Assembly: GCA_022845955.1 (NCBI GenBank) | Contig: AP025576.1 | Span: forward strand, 1,612,001-1,676,000 | Length of the DNA: 64,000 bases | Reading direction: 5' to 3' | From: Lachnospiraceae bacterium | Lineage (GTDB): Bacteria > Bacillota > Clostridia > Lachnospirales > Lachnospiraceae | In this document: piece by piece, positions 8,784-17,939 of the stretch | Numbering within the stretch: position 1 is the stretch's first letter | Layout of the letters: every line of letters begins with the position of its first letter | Program-made: the position numbers and the translations under genes | The notes under the pieces: generated by a model | The model's database searches: none | What the model was told of the DNA's origin: nothing | What the model saw: the letters and a program-made list of their open reading frames with translations, nothing else

Positions 8784-10819
8784 GAAAACTGTCTCTTCGT
8801 AATGCTAAAAGGCAGTTCCGGGAATATGCGCTGTATTTTGTCACCCTTTCCTTTACGGTATCCCTTATGTATGCGTTCCAGACCCTGCTTTTTTCCGACA
8901 GCGTAAAGGCACTCTCCCGTTTGGAGATATTCCCCCTTATGATTGCCGCGGCGTCCATACTGATCGTTTTTATCATAGGACAAATCATCAGTTACATGAC
9001 CAATTATATGCTTAGAAAACGCAGCAGGGAATTCGGTATTTATATGCTCTCCGGGATACCCGGCAAGGCGGTGGGAACCCTGGTCTTTTACGAAAACACC
9101 TTGATTGGGACGTTGGCTTTTTTACCGGGGCTTCTTGCGGGAATGCTGCTGTCGCAGGTTCTGGAGGCGGTTCTGCTTCCCCTGTTCGGCCTGTCTTATA
9201 TGCCGCATTTCCTTCTTTCGCTTCCCGCGGCAGGACTGACCTTCCTGTATTTTGCGGTGATGCTCCTGTATTCCCTTTTGAAAAATGGAAAATGGATCCG
9301 CCGGATTACGCTTTATGAATTGCTCCTGTTCGACCGGAAGAATGAAAAAAGCCTGTTGGCGGGGAGTACATCTGCTGTCGCCGTATTTTTCCTATCTGCA
9401 CTGCTGGGCGGTTCCGGTATCCTGCTCCTGTATTTCCAGCCTTTCGGAAGCGGGTATGACGTCCTGGTGGGAACGGTTTTCCTCGTCCTGTTCCTGTTCG
9501 GCTTTTTCCTGTCGGTCCCCTCTTTTTTGTGCACGCAGCTTGGCGGGCGTATTTCCTGGAAATACAGGAAAAACAGACTGGTGCTGTTCCGGAACTTTAC
9601 CGCCAAAATCCAATCGGCCGGTCTTGTCATGGGAATGCTGTCCGTTCTGTTTATGCTGGCGTTAACCTTTATGGGGACAGGAACCGTGGTGAGTATGATG
9701 ATTACTAAAAAGATGGAACGGAGCGCATTTGATATCCTGATTCTGCACAACAAAGAGCTGAGGGATTTTACGGACTATGAAACCCTGCTCCGGCAAAGCG
9801 TCTCCATCCGGGCAGGCCTCTCCTACGGCATTTATACCGGTATGGGAAGGGAGCTGGCGCAGATCCGGGATGATTCCATGGCGCAGCTGGGCGGTACCGG
9901 CAGTTCTATATACGCGGAATTTCAAACGGATACCTGTATGAAACAAAGCGATTACAGCAGCCTGCGAAGGTTACTCGGCTATGACGCTGCGGAACTGGAC
10001 CCGTCCTCCTGCTATATTCACTGTGTTCCCGGCCTGGCGAAAAGACTGGAAGCATATACACGGCAGGAGGAGAGGCCGTATTATGCCGGATATCCGTTTG
10101 CTGCGGACGGTGTGTTTACCGGACCCTTCAGCCAGACGGAAGCGTATGGAAACGGGCTGGATTATATCATCATTGTACCCGATGATGCCGTCACCCGGAT
10201 GACGGTCCTCTACAGCCTGTATGCGGCGGTAACCGAAGCCCCTCCCGATAACCGTTTTCTACAGAATATCACAAAGGAATGTCCGGGCCTTGTCCGTCTG
10301 GAAAGAAACCGGATGAAGTCCGTTCCCGGAAGCAATACCGCAACGGCTCTGACGGAGGATGCGGATTATTTTTCCGGCAAATGGGCGGAAAGGGAAAACA
10401 TGAGCCATCTTTACGCGATGATTATCTGCCTGTTCTACCTTGCTCTCGTTCTGGAGGCCGCCGGCGCGGCAATCCTGGCAACACAGGTACTCGGCGACAG
10501 GGAAAAGAAATGGAAGCAGGAACGTATTTTGCGGCAGCTTGGTATGAGCCGCCGGCTTGCCGGCAGGCTGGGCAGGCGGCAGCTGTCACTGCTCTTTCTG
10601 CTGCCGGTGCTGCCGGCGCTTGTTGTCAGCAGCAGCTTCATATATGTGGGCGCGGTGAAAATACATGCGCAGGCTTTTCGGTTTCCGGTATTCGGGAATA
10701 CGTTCTGGGTAATCTGTCCGCTCGCTGTTTCGTTTCTTTTATTTGCTTTGCTTTACGGTGTTTATTATGCTGCGGCCTGTAACCGTTACCGGCAGGAACG
10801 GATAATGGAAAATGGGTGA
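8777..10819 (+). CDS. FtsX-family ABC transporter permease (BceB-like)
   Basis: Predicted 680-residue membrane protein with about ten hydrophobic segments. An FtsX-type core lies at about residues 55-300. A large hydrophilic domain of about 220 residues (roughly 310-530) sits between the seventh and eighth segments, and the last three helices follow. That layout is the hallmark of BceB-type permeases, where the big outside domain recognises the peptide ligand. BceAB transporters normally pair with an OmpR-type regulator and an intramembrane-sensing kinase; here the nearest two-component system is LytTR/GHKL instead. Specificity cannot be read from the sequence. Confidence 0.88.
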   Translation: MLRKLSLRNAKRQFREYALYFVTLSFTVSLMYAFQTLLFSDSVKALSRLEIFPLMIAAASILIVFIIGQIISYMTNYMLRKRSREFGIYMLSGIPGKAVGTLVFYENTLIGTLAFLPGLLAGMLLSQVLEAVLLPLFGLSYMPHFLLSLPAAGLTFLYFAVMLLYSLLKNGKWIRRITLYELLLFDRKNEKSLLAGSTSAVAVFFLSALLGGSGILLLYFQPFGSGYDVLVGTVFLVLFLFGFFLSVPSFLCTQLGGRISWKYRKNRLVLFRNFTAKIQSAGLVMGMLSVLFMLALTFMGTGTVVSMMITKKMERSAFDILILHNKELRDFTDYETLLRQSVSIRAGLSYGIYTGMGRELAQIRDDSMAQLGGTGSSIYAEFQTDTCMKQSDYSSLRRLLGYDAAELDPSSCYIHCVPGLAKRLEAYTRQEERPYYAGYPFAADGVFTGPFSQTEAYGNGLDYIIIVPDDAVTRMTVLYSLYAAVTEAPPDNRFLQNITKECPGLVRLERNRMKSVPGSNTATALTEDADYFSGKWAERENMSHLYAMIICLFYLALVLEAAGAAILATQVLGDREKKWKQERILRQLGMSRRLAGRLGRRQLSLLFLLPVLPALVVSSSFIYVGAVKIHAQAFRFPVFGNTFWVICPLAVSFLLFALLYGVYYAAACNRYRQERIMENG

Positions 10820-10885
10820 TGCTGGTTTGATAAAAAGGGGGAATACTGCAACGAAACAGTTGGGCACTATGATTTACTTCACAGA

Positions 10886-10914
10886 ACGGGAAGCGGCTAT
10901 TCACCGCTTCCCGT
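10886..10914. terminator. Shared hairpin between convergent genes
   Basis: Perfect 11-bp arms ACGGGAAGCGG (10886-10896) and CCGCTTCCCGT (10904-10914) enclose a 7-base loop. It lies between the ends of the permease gene and the convergent sulfatase gene and could stop transcription from both sides. The T-tract is weak. Confidence 0.65.
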
Positions 10915-10923
10915 TGAATTTGA

Positions 10924-12441
10924 TTACTTATTTATATCAGAAAAAATATGCGATAAGCATGGCTTTTGTTTCTGGCCTGGAATCAGCTGTGTGCCATCAC
11001 TATAGTGTTCCTCTCGTCCGGCGAGTTCTTTGATAAGCAGACTGCGGAGCTCACTAATACGTTCCTGACAACCGGCATCGCGGATGGCATTATGTAGCTC
11101 GTTTGGATCCGTATCCAAATGAAAATACTGTTCCTGACCAGTATGGGTAAACCAGATATATTTATCATGCTCTGTGACAATAAAATGGTTTCCCATTCCC
11201 AAAGGGCTTTCTTCCCCGGTGTGTTCTCCGTGAATGTAATCTCTGATATGGCTTGTTTCACCGCACATGATGGGCACCAGGCTTTGTCCATCCAGGGAAT
11301 CGGGAATGGGCAGCCCGGCTATATCAAGCAGGGTAGGCATAATGTCCCGCAGTTCAGCGAGTGCCGGAATGGATTGGTTTTTCCTGATGCGCAGGTTATT
11401 ACCAGGATCATAAAATAGGATTGGAATGCCGCAGCTTCCCTCGTAAGGGCGGAATTTACGAAAAAGATTATGGTCGCCTAACATTTCTCCGTGGTCTGAT
11501 ACAAATACAAAGACGGTATTATGTAACTCGCGTCGCTCAAAAATTGCTTGGATCAGTCGTGCAATCTGGTGGTCAATATGGGTGATACTGCCATAGTAGG
11601 CCGCTTTTGCGCGTCTTATCGCCTGAGGCTGTACACAGCCCCGATCGGTGTTATAGACCAGCCCGTGTTCCTTTAAATCCTCTTTCGCAGCCCAGTCACC
11701 CATGAAAGGATCAGGCAGATCGGTATCCTTATACATGTCAAAATAGACCTGGGGAGGTGTGTAAGGCGGGTGGGGAGCCACAAAGGAGGTCATGAGAAAG
11801 AAAGGCTTTTGAGGGTCTTTCCTACGCAAAAAATCAATAGATTCACTTACGGTCCAATTGGTGTGATGATATTTTTCCTCGTAAATATAAGGTCTGCACA
11901 CCCAGGAGTTAACTTCCATGCCATCATCAATAATGTCGGTGTCAATTCCCTTTTCTTTTTTTAACCAATACAGATAATCATTACAGCCTTCAAAATTATC
12001 AAATACATTCTCTTTGTAAGAGCGTCCGTGATGCATATAACCGTCATTTAACACCACATTATGAAAACCCAAAAGATTGCGTGCAGGAGAAACATGCATT
12101 TTGCCAATACACTGCGTATGATAGCCGCCTGCATGAAATTCTCCCGGCAGGGTGCGGGCGTAGTCCCAGGTTACACCGTCCTGATAGCCGACCCGTCCGT
12201 GATGTTCCTGGGAAAGCCCGGTCAGCAGCGCTGCGCGGGCAGGAATACAGGATGGAACAGCGGAGTAAGCGTGCGTAAAAGCGCAACCCTCATGCTTCAT
12301 CGTATCTAAAGTAGGTGTTTCAATGTGGGGATTCCCAAAAGCGTGCACACAGTCCCTTCGCATCTGATCAACGCAGATTAAAACAATATTCATTCTTTTT
12401 TCGCTCATAATAAATGTTATTGGCAGCAAAAGTCTGCACAA
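10924..12441 (-). CDS. Sulfatase (cysteine-type, no signal peptide)
   Basis: Predicted 505-residue sulfatase. Metal-binding residues sit in NIVLICVDQMRRD near the N-terminus. The CxPxR maturation motif is C65-I-P-A-R, whose Cys is oxidised to formylglycine. A SDHGEMLGDH segment supplies further active-site residues. No secretion signal is evident, which points to cytosolic desulfation of imported sugars. The start with a good ribosome-binding site (TTAAGGAGATAGA) is TTG 12441; an internal ATG at 12408 gives a more typical N-terminus but has no Shine-Dalgarno site. It is divergent from the next sulfatase and opens the carbohydrate island. The sulfated substrate is unknown. Confidence 0.88.
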   Translation of the reverse strand: MCRLLLPITFIMSEKRMNIVLICVDQMRRDCVHAFGNPHIETPTLDTMKHEGCAFTHAYSAVPSCIPARAALLTGLSQEHHGRVGYQDGVTWDYARTLPGEFHAGGYHTQCIGKMHVSPARNLLGFHNVVLNDGYMHHGRSYKENVFDNFEGCNDYLYWLKKEKGIDTDIIDDGMEVNSWVCRPYIYEEKYHHTNWTVSESIDFLRRKDPQKPFFLMTSFVAPHPPYTPPQVYFDMYKDTDLPDPFMGDWAAKEDLKEHGLVYNTDRGCVQPQAIRRAKAAYYGSITHIDHQIARLIQAIFERRELHNTVFVFVSDHGEMLGDHNLFRKFRPYEGSCGIPILFYDPGNNLRIRKNQSIPALAELRDIMPTLLDIAGLPIPDSLDGQSLVPIMCGETSHIRDYIHGEHTGEESPLGMGNHFIVTEHDKYIWFTHTGQEQYFHLDTDPNELHNAIRDAGCQERISELRSLLIKELAGREEHYSDGTQLIPGQKQKPCLSHIFSDINK

Positions 12442-12576
12442 TCTATCTCCTTAATAAAATAATATAAAATTGTTGAATTCTTCCAGGCCGGCAGGAAATT
12501 TTTCTTTTTTATCTTACTTCAGATTCAAATGGATGGGGATATTCAGTTACACGGATTCCTTTCCTGTTATATCAGT

Positions 12577-12605
12577 ATCATATCATAGAAAAGCTAAAAA
12601 GTGAA
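12577..12605 (-). promoter_or_regulatory. Promoter of the leftward sulfatase gene, with motif shared with the DeoR gene
   Basis: On the minus strand TTCACT (12605-12600) and TATGAT (12582-12577) are separated by exactly 17 bp. The -35 lies in AAAGTGAATAAA (plus strand 12598-12609). The same 12 bases occur at 35441-35452, where they also form the -35 of the DeoR gene. The 333-base divergent gap 12442-12774 holds this promoter and the rightward one. Confidence 0.6.
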
Positions 12606-12649
12606 TAAATTTGAAAAATATTAGAATTATTATGATTTATATTGGCTTT

Positions 12650-12677
12650 TTGCTGGTAAAAAAAACATAATTATGAT
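12650..12677 (+). promoter_or_regulatory. Promoter of the rightward sulfatase gene
   Basis: TTGCTG at 12650-12655 and TATGAT at 12672-12677 are separated by 16 bp, about 100 bases before the chosen TTG start. Confidence 0.5.
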
Positions 12678-12774
12678 AAAGTTATGGATAATATTAGATG
12701 GTATTGGCAGCTCTGATACCCGTCATCACAGGGATCGGGTACATATCAGCCGGAGAATGAAAGGAGAGATCGTT

Positions 12775-14244
12775 TTGAAAATTTTATTTTTTGATATTGA
12801 TACTTTGCGTGCAGACCATATGGGATGCTATGGATATGACAGAAATACGAGTCCGGTTATGGATAGTGTGGCAAAAGAAGGAGTCTGTTTTGATAATTAT
12901 TATTGTCCCAATGCGCCTTGCCTTCCTTCCCGTGCTTCCCTGGTTTCCGGACAATATGGTATTCATAATGGAATTGTGGGACATGGCGGAACTACAGCGG
13001 ATATGAGACTGCAGGGAGATACACGCCGGTTTACGGATTCCATATCTGATAATGGATTGTTTATGCAATTTCGTAAAGGTGGTTTTAATACGGTTTCTTT
13101 TTCCACTTTTGCAGAAAGACATTCTGCATGGTGGTTTAACTCTGGTTTTAATGAATGTTATAATGTGGGAGGGCACGGTGAAGAGTCCGCAGAAGAAATT
13201 ACGCCATTGGTGCTGGATTGGCTGGAACGGCATAAGGAAAAAGATAACTGGATGCTTCATATCCACTACTGGGATCCTCATACACCGTATCGAACACCCG
13301 CCGACAGAAAAAACAGGTTTGACAAGGAAAAATTATCCGATAATTGGATTACAGAAGATATTTTTAAAGAACATTTACTTCATATAGGGCCTCATAGTGC
13401 GAATGAGGTTGCAATGTGGAACGATTCCGTCAACCCAAAATATCCCAAGCAACCGGGAAAATTGAGAAATTTGGATGAAGTGAAGCAGTTGATAGATTTA
13501 TATGATGATGGTGTGAAATACACAGATGAGAATATCGGTATGGTTTTAGATTATCTGAAAAAGAATAATCTGTATGGAGATGACCTTGCAATTATTATTA
13601 CGGCAGACCATGGGGAAGATTTGGGTGAGTTTGGTGTCTATGCTGAGCATGGGATGGCGGATGAGCCGGTTTGCAGAATACCGTTGATTATTAAATGGCC
13701 CGGTATGGAAGGCGGCAGGCATGTGCAAGGATTTTATGATAATGTAGATTTACTTCCTACAATAACGGAGTTGCTCGGAACAGAAATTGCGGAAAACTAC
13801 CAGTTTGATGGAAGATCGTTTGCGCCGGCTCTGTTGCGTGGGGAGGATTGCTCCAAGCCTTATGCGGTATTGACACAATGCGCACATGTCTGTCAAAGAA
13901 GCGTCAGATTTGAAAATTATATTTATATTCGTACTTTGCATGGTGGATACCATTTGCTGCCTGATGAGATGCTGTTTGATTTGGAGGAAGATCCACATGA
14001 ACAGAATAATTTGGCTAAGGCCAGGCCGGAACTGTGTAACAAGGGTGCAAGGATGATTTTGAATTGGGTGGATGAAATGATGAAGACTTCTGCATTTGAT
14101 GTGGATCCTTTGTGGACAGTTATCAGGGAAGGGGGGCCTTATCATTGTAAAGGCAGGCTGAAGCAATATGAGGAACGGTTAGCAGGCACTTCTAGGGAAT
14201 TTGGTATTACAGAATTGGAAGAAAAGTATAAGGGATTTGATTAA
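12775..14244 (+). CDS. Sulfatase (cysteine-type, no signal peptide)
   Basis: Predicted 489-residue sulfatase. The N-terminus MKILFFDIDTLRADH has the family's metal-binding aspartates, and C49-L-P-S-R is the formylglycine motif (strict CxPSR form). TADHGEDLGEFG carries further metal-binding residues. I chose TTG 12775, because AAGGAGAG stands just upstream and translation then begins directly at the conserved strand; the in-frame ATG at 12757 lies in front of that site. No signal peptide is seen. Base composition is more AT-rich than its neighbours, which may mark separate acquisition. A strong terminator follows, so it is its own transcription unit. Confidence 0.88.
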   Translation: MKILFFDIDTLRADHMGCYGYDRNTSPVMDSVAKEGVCFDNYYCPNAPCLPSRASLVSGQYGIHNGIVGHGGTTADMRLQGDTRRFTDSISDNGLFMQFRKGGFNTVSFSTFAERHSAWWFNSGFNECYNVGGHGEESAEEITPLVLDWLERHKEKDNWMLHIHYWDPHTPYRTPADRKNRFDKEKLSDNWITEDIFKEHLLHIGPHSANEVAMWNDSVNPKYPKQPGKLRNLDEVKQLIDLYDDGVKYTDENIGMVLDYLKKNNLYGDDLAIIITADHGEDLGEFGVYAEHGMADEPVCRIPLIIKWPGMEGGRHVQGFYDNVDLLPTITELLGTEIAENYQFDGRSFAPALLRGEDCSKPYAVLTQCAHVCQRSVRFENYIYIRTLHGGYHLLPDEMLFDLEEDPHEQNNLAKARPELCNKGARMILNWVDEMMKTSAFDVDPLWTVIREGGPYHCKGRLKQYEERLAGTSREFGITELEEKYKGFD

Positions 14245-14246
14245 AG

Positions 14247-14287
14247 GGAAAGGGACGGCAGATCAAAATTGCCGTCCCTTTCCTTTT
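14247..14287 (+). terminator. Strong rho-independent terminator after sulfatase gene
   Basis: A perfect 14-bp stem (14247-14260 with 14270-14283), a 9-base loop and a T-rich tail. It isolates the sulfatase gene from the importer operon. Confidence 0.92.
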
Positions 14288-14522
14288 TCCGGAATCGTTT
14301 TTCGGGTGGTTTACAAATAATTTGCCGATGGTTATTGGAGTGGATAAAGATGAACAAACATGAATTTGTAAGAAGCGAATAAGGAAGTTGAAAAATGCAA
14401 AAATAAAAAGATCGGCATGGTGTATACGTGAAATGAAAAGAAAATTGTTAAAATATACAAATTACATAACTGATTTTCATGAAAAATAGACTATTGACAA
14501 AAATTATACAAGATAAAAAACG

Positions 14523-14601
14523 GTTAGTTCAAAAATAAATCAAAAATAATCAAATATTATTCAGAAAAGTTCTTGCAAAATCAATTATATGGTGATAATA
14601 T
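14523..14601 (+). promoter_or_regulatory. Upstream region of the importer/mannosidase operon: phased repeats and possible promoter
   Basis: The gap 14245-14671 is very AT-rich. At 14529-14560 three copies of TCAAAAATAA or close variants follow each other at 10-11 bp steps, about one helical turn. A possible promoter is TTGCAA (14573-14578) with GATAAT (14594-14599), but the 15-bp spacer is short. GAAGCGAATA at 14372-14381 recurs at 35430-35439 next to the DeoR promoter. A common regulator is plausible but not shown. Confidence 0.4.
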
Positions 14602-14671
14602 GACACCAAGGACATGACGACAAACCTTAAATAAAAAGAAAGAGTGATAAGAAAAAGGAGGAAAAAAGTTT

Positions 14672-16036
14672 ATGAGGAAGAGATTACTTGCAGTTTTACT
14701 TACTGCAGCAATGGCAGTTACCACGCTGGTGGGATGCGGCAGCAGTGAAAAAAATACGAAGAGTGCGGCATCCGCTGCAAATGGGGAGGCAAATTCTTCA
14801 GTGAGTGAGGAAGCAGCTCCTGCAGAGGATAATGCCGAGGTAGTAGAACTGGAGTTTTGGGGATGGTGGAGTTCTGAAACGCGGAAACCGCATATGCTCA
14901 CCATGGTTGACAATTTTAATAAATCGCAGAGTAAATATCATGTTACATATGTAGATATCCCATGGGGGGATATTTTTACGAAGAATATTGCACAGATTGC
15001 TGCTGGTAATCCCTGTGATATTATAGCAAACGATTTAAGCGGCGTGCAGTTCCGTGCGGCGGAAGGCCAGGTAGAGTCCGTAAGTCCGTATCTGACAGAC
15101 GATGTAAAAGGCGGATTTTACGATCAGTACATTGAGGCCTGTTCTGATGAAAACGGCGAGGTATATGCGTTGCCTTACAATGTGGATACCAGAGGTATCT
15201 TTTACAATAAAGCGCATTTTGAAGAAGCCGGCATCAATCCGGAGGATATTAAGACATGGAGCGATCTTGTGGATGCAGCCCGTAAGCTGGATGTGAAGAA
15301 CGGCGATACATGGGACAGAATCGGCTTTCTTCCTGTTATTGGAAACGGCGGTGTGGATACATGGGTATTTAACATGAATAAGGGACGCGGCTGGTATGAT
15401 CCGGAAACGTTGGAAGCGACTGTGAATACAGACGCCAACAAAGAAACGTTCAAGTGGATCAGAGACCAGATCGATTATTACGGACAGAGTACATATAATG
15501 AAATCAATGCGGCTGTGGCAAATGGTATGACAGATCCGTTTGCCTCCGGCAAGGTGTCCATGTGGGTACATACTTCCGCTTATCCGGCAGCGTTGGCGAA
15601 TACGGCTCCTGATCTGGAGTATGGTGTGATTTCCCTGCCTGAGTTTAAGGAGGGCAACGGACACATGGTAAATGGCGACGGTTTCGTGCTGGAAATACCC
15701 AAAGGGGCAAAATGTCCGGAAGGATCCTATGAATTTATCAAGTACATTACCGGAAAAGAAAATCAGGAATATATGCAGCAAAATCTGAAAGATTTTTCCG
15801 CAAGAAATGATCTGGATCCCAACAGCGAATTTTTGTCAAACCCTGTAACCAAAGCTCTGGCAAAATGTCTGGAAGAAACTGCAACAAACGTAACCGTTAA
15901 AGAAATACAGGGCTATACATCTGTTGTAAACCCTCTGATTGAAGAAGGCACATTGGGACTGACTCCTACGGACAAAGCGCTTGACAATGCGCAGAAAGCA
16001 CTGGAAGACTTTATTGCGAACAACAGCGGTAAATAA
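14672..16036 (+). CDS. Extracellular sugar-binding lipoprotein of CUT1 ABC importer
   Basis: Predicted 454-residue solute-binding protein, family 1. A lipoprotein signal ends at the lipobox LVGC (lipidated C22), followed by a Ser/Ala/Glu-rich linker (about 25-55). The mature domain has the family's ELEFWGWWSS start, YVDIPWGD, and a Trp-rich ligand region. AAGGAGG lies shortly before ATG 14672. Two permease genes follow, but there is no ATPase gene, as is usual for Firmicutes CUT1 importers served by a shared MsmX-type ATPase. Context with alpha-mannosidases and sulfatases suggests a mannose-rich oligosaccharide as ligand. Confidence 0.9.
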   Translation: MRKRLLAVLLTAAMAVTTLVGCGSSEKNTKSAASAANGEANSSVSEEAAPAEDNAEVVELEFWGWWSSETRKPHMLTMVDNFNKSQSKYHVTYVDIPWGDIFTKNIAQIAAGNPCDIIANDLSGVQFRAAEGQVESVSPYLTDDVKGGFYDQYIEACSDENGEVYALPYNVDTRGIFYNKAHFEEAGINPEDIKTWSDLVDAARKLDVKNGDTWDRIGFLPVIGNGGVDTWVFNMNKGRGWYDPETLEATVNTDANKETFKWIRDQIDYYGQSTYNEINAAVANGMTDPFASGKVSMWVHTSAYPAALANTAPDLEYGVISLPEFKEGNGHMVNGDGFVLEIPKGAKCPEGSYEFIKYITGKENQEYMQQNLKDFSARNDLDPNSEFLSNPVTKALAKCLEETATNVTVKEIQGYTSVVNPLIEEGTLGLTPTDKALDNAQKALEDFIANNSGK

Positions 16037-16069
16037 CTTTTCCGGGAAGACACTATAAATTAGGAAATG

Positions 16070-16112
16070 AAGGGGTTCTTATATAGAAATGTATAGGGGC
16101 CCTTTTTCTTTA
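16070..16112 (+). terminator. Leaky terminator/attenuator between binding protein and permease genes
   Basis: AAGGGG...and the inverted GGGCCCTT arms, with some G-U pairs, form a stem followed by T5-CTTT. Such a hairpin usually lets the binding protein be made in excess over the permeases. Confidence 0.6.
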
Positions 16113-16127
16113 AGAAAGGAAGGCATT

Positions 16128-17057
16128 ATGTTTAGTAAAATACTTTTGAAGCTGGGCATTAAAAAAAGGCAAAGCAGAGAAAATGTTTACGGCTACATTT
16201 TTATCCTGCCATGGATTATCGGTATGCTCGTATTCACATTGGGGCCTATGGTTTTTTCCTTTATTACAAGCTTCGCAGATTACAACATGATAAAGATTGA
16301 CTTCATTGGCCCAGGTAACTATCTGCATATGCTGACGCGGGATCAGCTGTTCTGGAAATCCCTGAAAAACACCGCGGTTTATGCGGTGATGAACATCCCG
16401 TTAGTTACGGCGGGGGGTGTTATTGTTGCGGTAATTTTAAATAAATCCATTTTCGGGCTTCGGACATTCCGCACAATTTTTTACCTGCCATCCATAATGG
16501 TTGGTGTTGGAACCTATTTCCTCTGGATGCTGCTGTTAGATCCTGCCAACGGTATGGTGAATACTATGCTTGGGCTTATCGGTATCAAGGGTCCGGCGTG
16601 GCTGACCGATCCCAACTGGACAAAACCTGCCATCGTGCTGATGCATGTGTGGGGGCTGGGCGGACAGATGCTTCTTTATCTGGCAAGACTACAGAGCATA
16701 CCCCAGGATTATTATGAAGCGGCCGCACTGGATGGTGCCACCGGATTAAAGCAGTTTACAAAGATCACCGTTCCCCTTTTATCACCGATTATTTTCTATA
16801 ACCTGACCATCGGTATCATAGGTGCATTCCAGGTATTTCAGGAAGGCTACATTTTCTCCGGAGACGGTACGGGCAAACCGGCGGGATCGCTGCTGTTCTA
16901 TAATCTGCATGTGTGGAATCAGGCATTTAAGAATTACGATACCGGATATGCCAATGCGATGTGCTGGTTCCTGTTTGCAATCGTTATGCTCATGACGGTG
17001 CTCAACCAGAAGGTATCCAAAAAATGGGTTTATTATGAAGGAGGGGATAACGAATGA
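16128..17057 (+). CDS. CUT1 ABC transporter permease (MalF/UgpA type)
   Basis: Predicted 309-residue inner-membrane permease with six transmembrane segments. The EAA loop that contacts the ATPase reads YYEAAALDGATGLKQFTKITVPLL, preceded by the usual LQSIPQD. ATG 16128 is preceded by AAAGGAAGG; an upstream in-frame ATG (16089) lies in the attenuator. The gene overlaps the second permease gene by 4 bases (ATGA). It forms the heterodimeric channel with that protein for the ligand delivered by the lipoprotein. Confidence 0.92.
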   Translation: MFSKILLKLGIKKRQSRENVYGYIFILPWIIGMLVFTLGPMVFSFITSFADYNMIKIDFIGPGNYLHMLTRDQLFWKSLKNTAVYAVMNIPLVTAGGVIVAVILNKSIFGLRTFRTIFYLPSIMVGVGTYFLWMLLLDPANGMVNTMLGLIGIKGPAWLTDPNWTKPAIVLMHVWGLGGQMLLYLARLQSIPQDYYEAAALDGATGLKQFTKITVPLLSPIIFYNLTIGIIGAFQVFQEGYIFSGDGTGKPAGSLLFYNLHVWNQAFKNYDTGYANAMCWFLFAIVMLMTVLNQKVSKKWVYYEGGDNE

Positions 17058-17884
17058 TTCGGAAACGTAAGATTGGAGACATTATCCTGTTTATTATTCT
17101 TTGCATCGGAGCACTCATCATTTTGTTCCCTATTGCATGGATGGTCAGTACGGCACTGAAATCCGCACCGGAAGTAGCGGCTTATCCGCCTACACTTCTG
17201 CCGGAAAAGCCGATGTTTGAAAATTTTGGGATCGCCTGGAGCAAAGCACCTTTCGGACGTTATATCACCAATACGCTGATGATCGTATTCTTTAACGTGA
17301 TTGGGGCGGTATTTTCCAATTCCCTGATTGCATACGGGTTTGCGAAAATTAAATTCACGGGAAGAGAAACGCTGTTTAAAGTGGTTTTGGCAACTATGAT
17401 GATCCCTGGATTTGTGACACTGGTCCCTACTTTTGTCATTATGTCAAAACTGCATTGGGTGAATACCTACCTGCCTCTGATTATTCCGGTATTCTGCGGT
17501 AATGCGTTCCATATTTTTATGATGCGTCAGTTCTACCAGACCATTCCCAATGAGCTGTCTGAAGCGGCAAGAGTAGACGGAGCCGGACACTTTTACATAT
17601 GGGGTAAGCTGATTATGCCGCTGACCAAACCAATTATGGCAACGGTTGCGCTGGTCAATTTCAAAAACGCCTGGGGCGACTTCCAGGGGCCTCTGCTTTA
17701 TTTGAGCGATCCTAAGAAATATACCCTGCAGCTCGGGTTGCAGGTATTTAAAGGACAGGGCTATACGGAGTGGAACTACCTGATGGCAATTTCTTTCCTT
17801 TCCATGCTTCCTATCCTGCTGTTGTTCTTCTGTTTCCAGAATTACTTCATTGAAGGAATGAACGTGGGCGGGGCAGTGAAATAG
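17054..17884 (+). CDS. CUT1 ABC transporter permease (MalG/UgpE type)
   Basis: Predicted 276-residue permease with six hydrophobic segments. Its EAA loop reads LSEAARVDGAGHFYIWGKLIMPL, and MMIPGFVTLVP is the usual third-helix motif. It starts at ATG 17054, overlapping the previous stop in an ATGA junction, and so is translationally coupled to its partner permease. The aldolase gene follows after 55 bases. Confidence 0.92.
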   Translation: MIRKRKIGDIILFIILCIGALIILFPIAWMVSTALKSAPEVAAYPPTLLPEKPMFENFGIAWSKAPFGRYITNTLMIVFFNVIGAVFSNSLIAYGFAKIKFTGRETLFKVVLATMMIPGFVTLVPTFVIMSKLHWVNTYLPLIIPVFCGNAFHIFMMRQFYQTIPNELSEAARVDGAGHFYIWGKLIMPLTKPIMATVALVNFKNAWGDFQGPLLYLSDPKKYTLQLGLQVFKGQGYTEWNYLMAISFLSMLPILLLFFCFQNYFIEGMNVGGAVK

Positions 17885-17939
17885 GTGCGGTGTTTCGCAT
17901 GAGGTATTAAAGTTTATCAGAAATTGTGGAGGGAATAAA

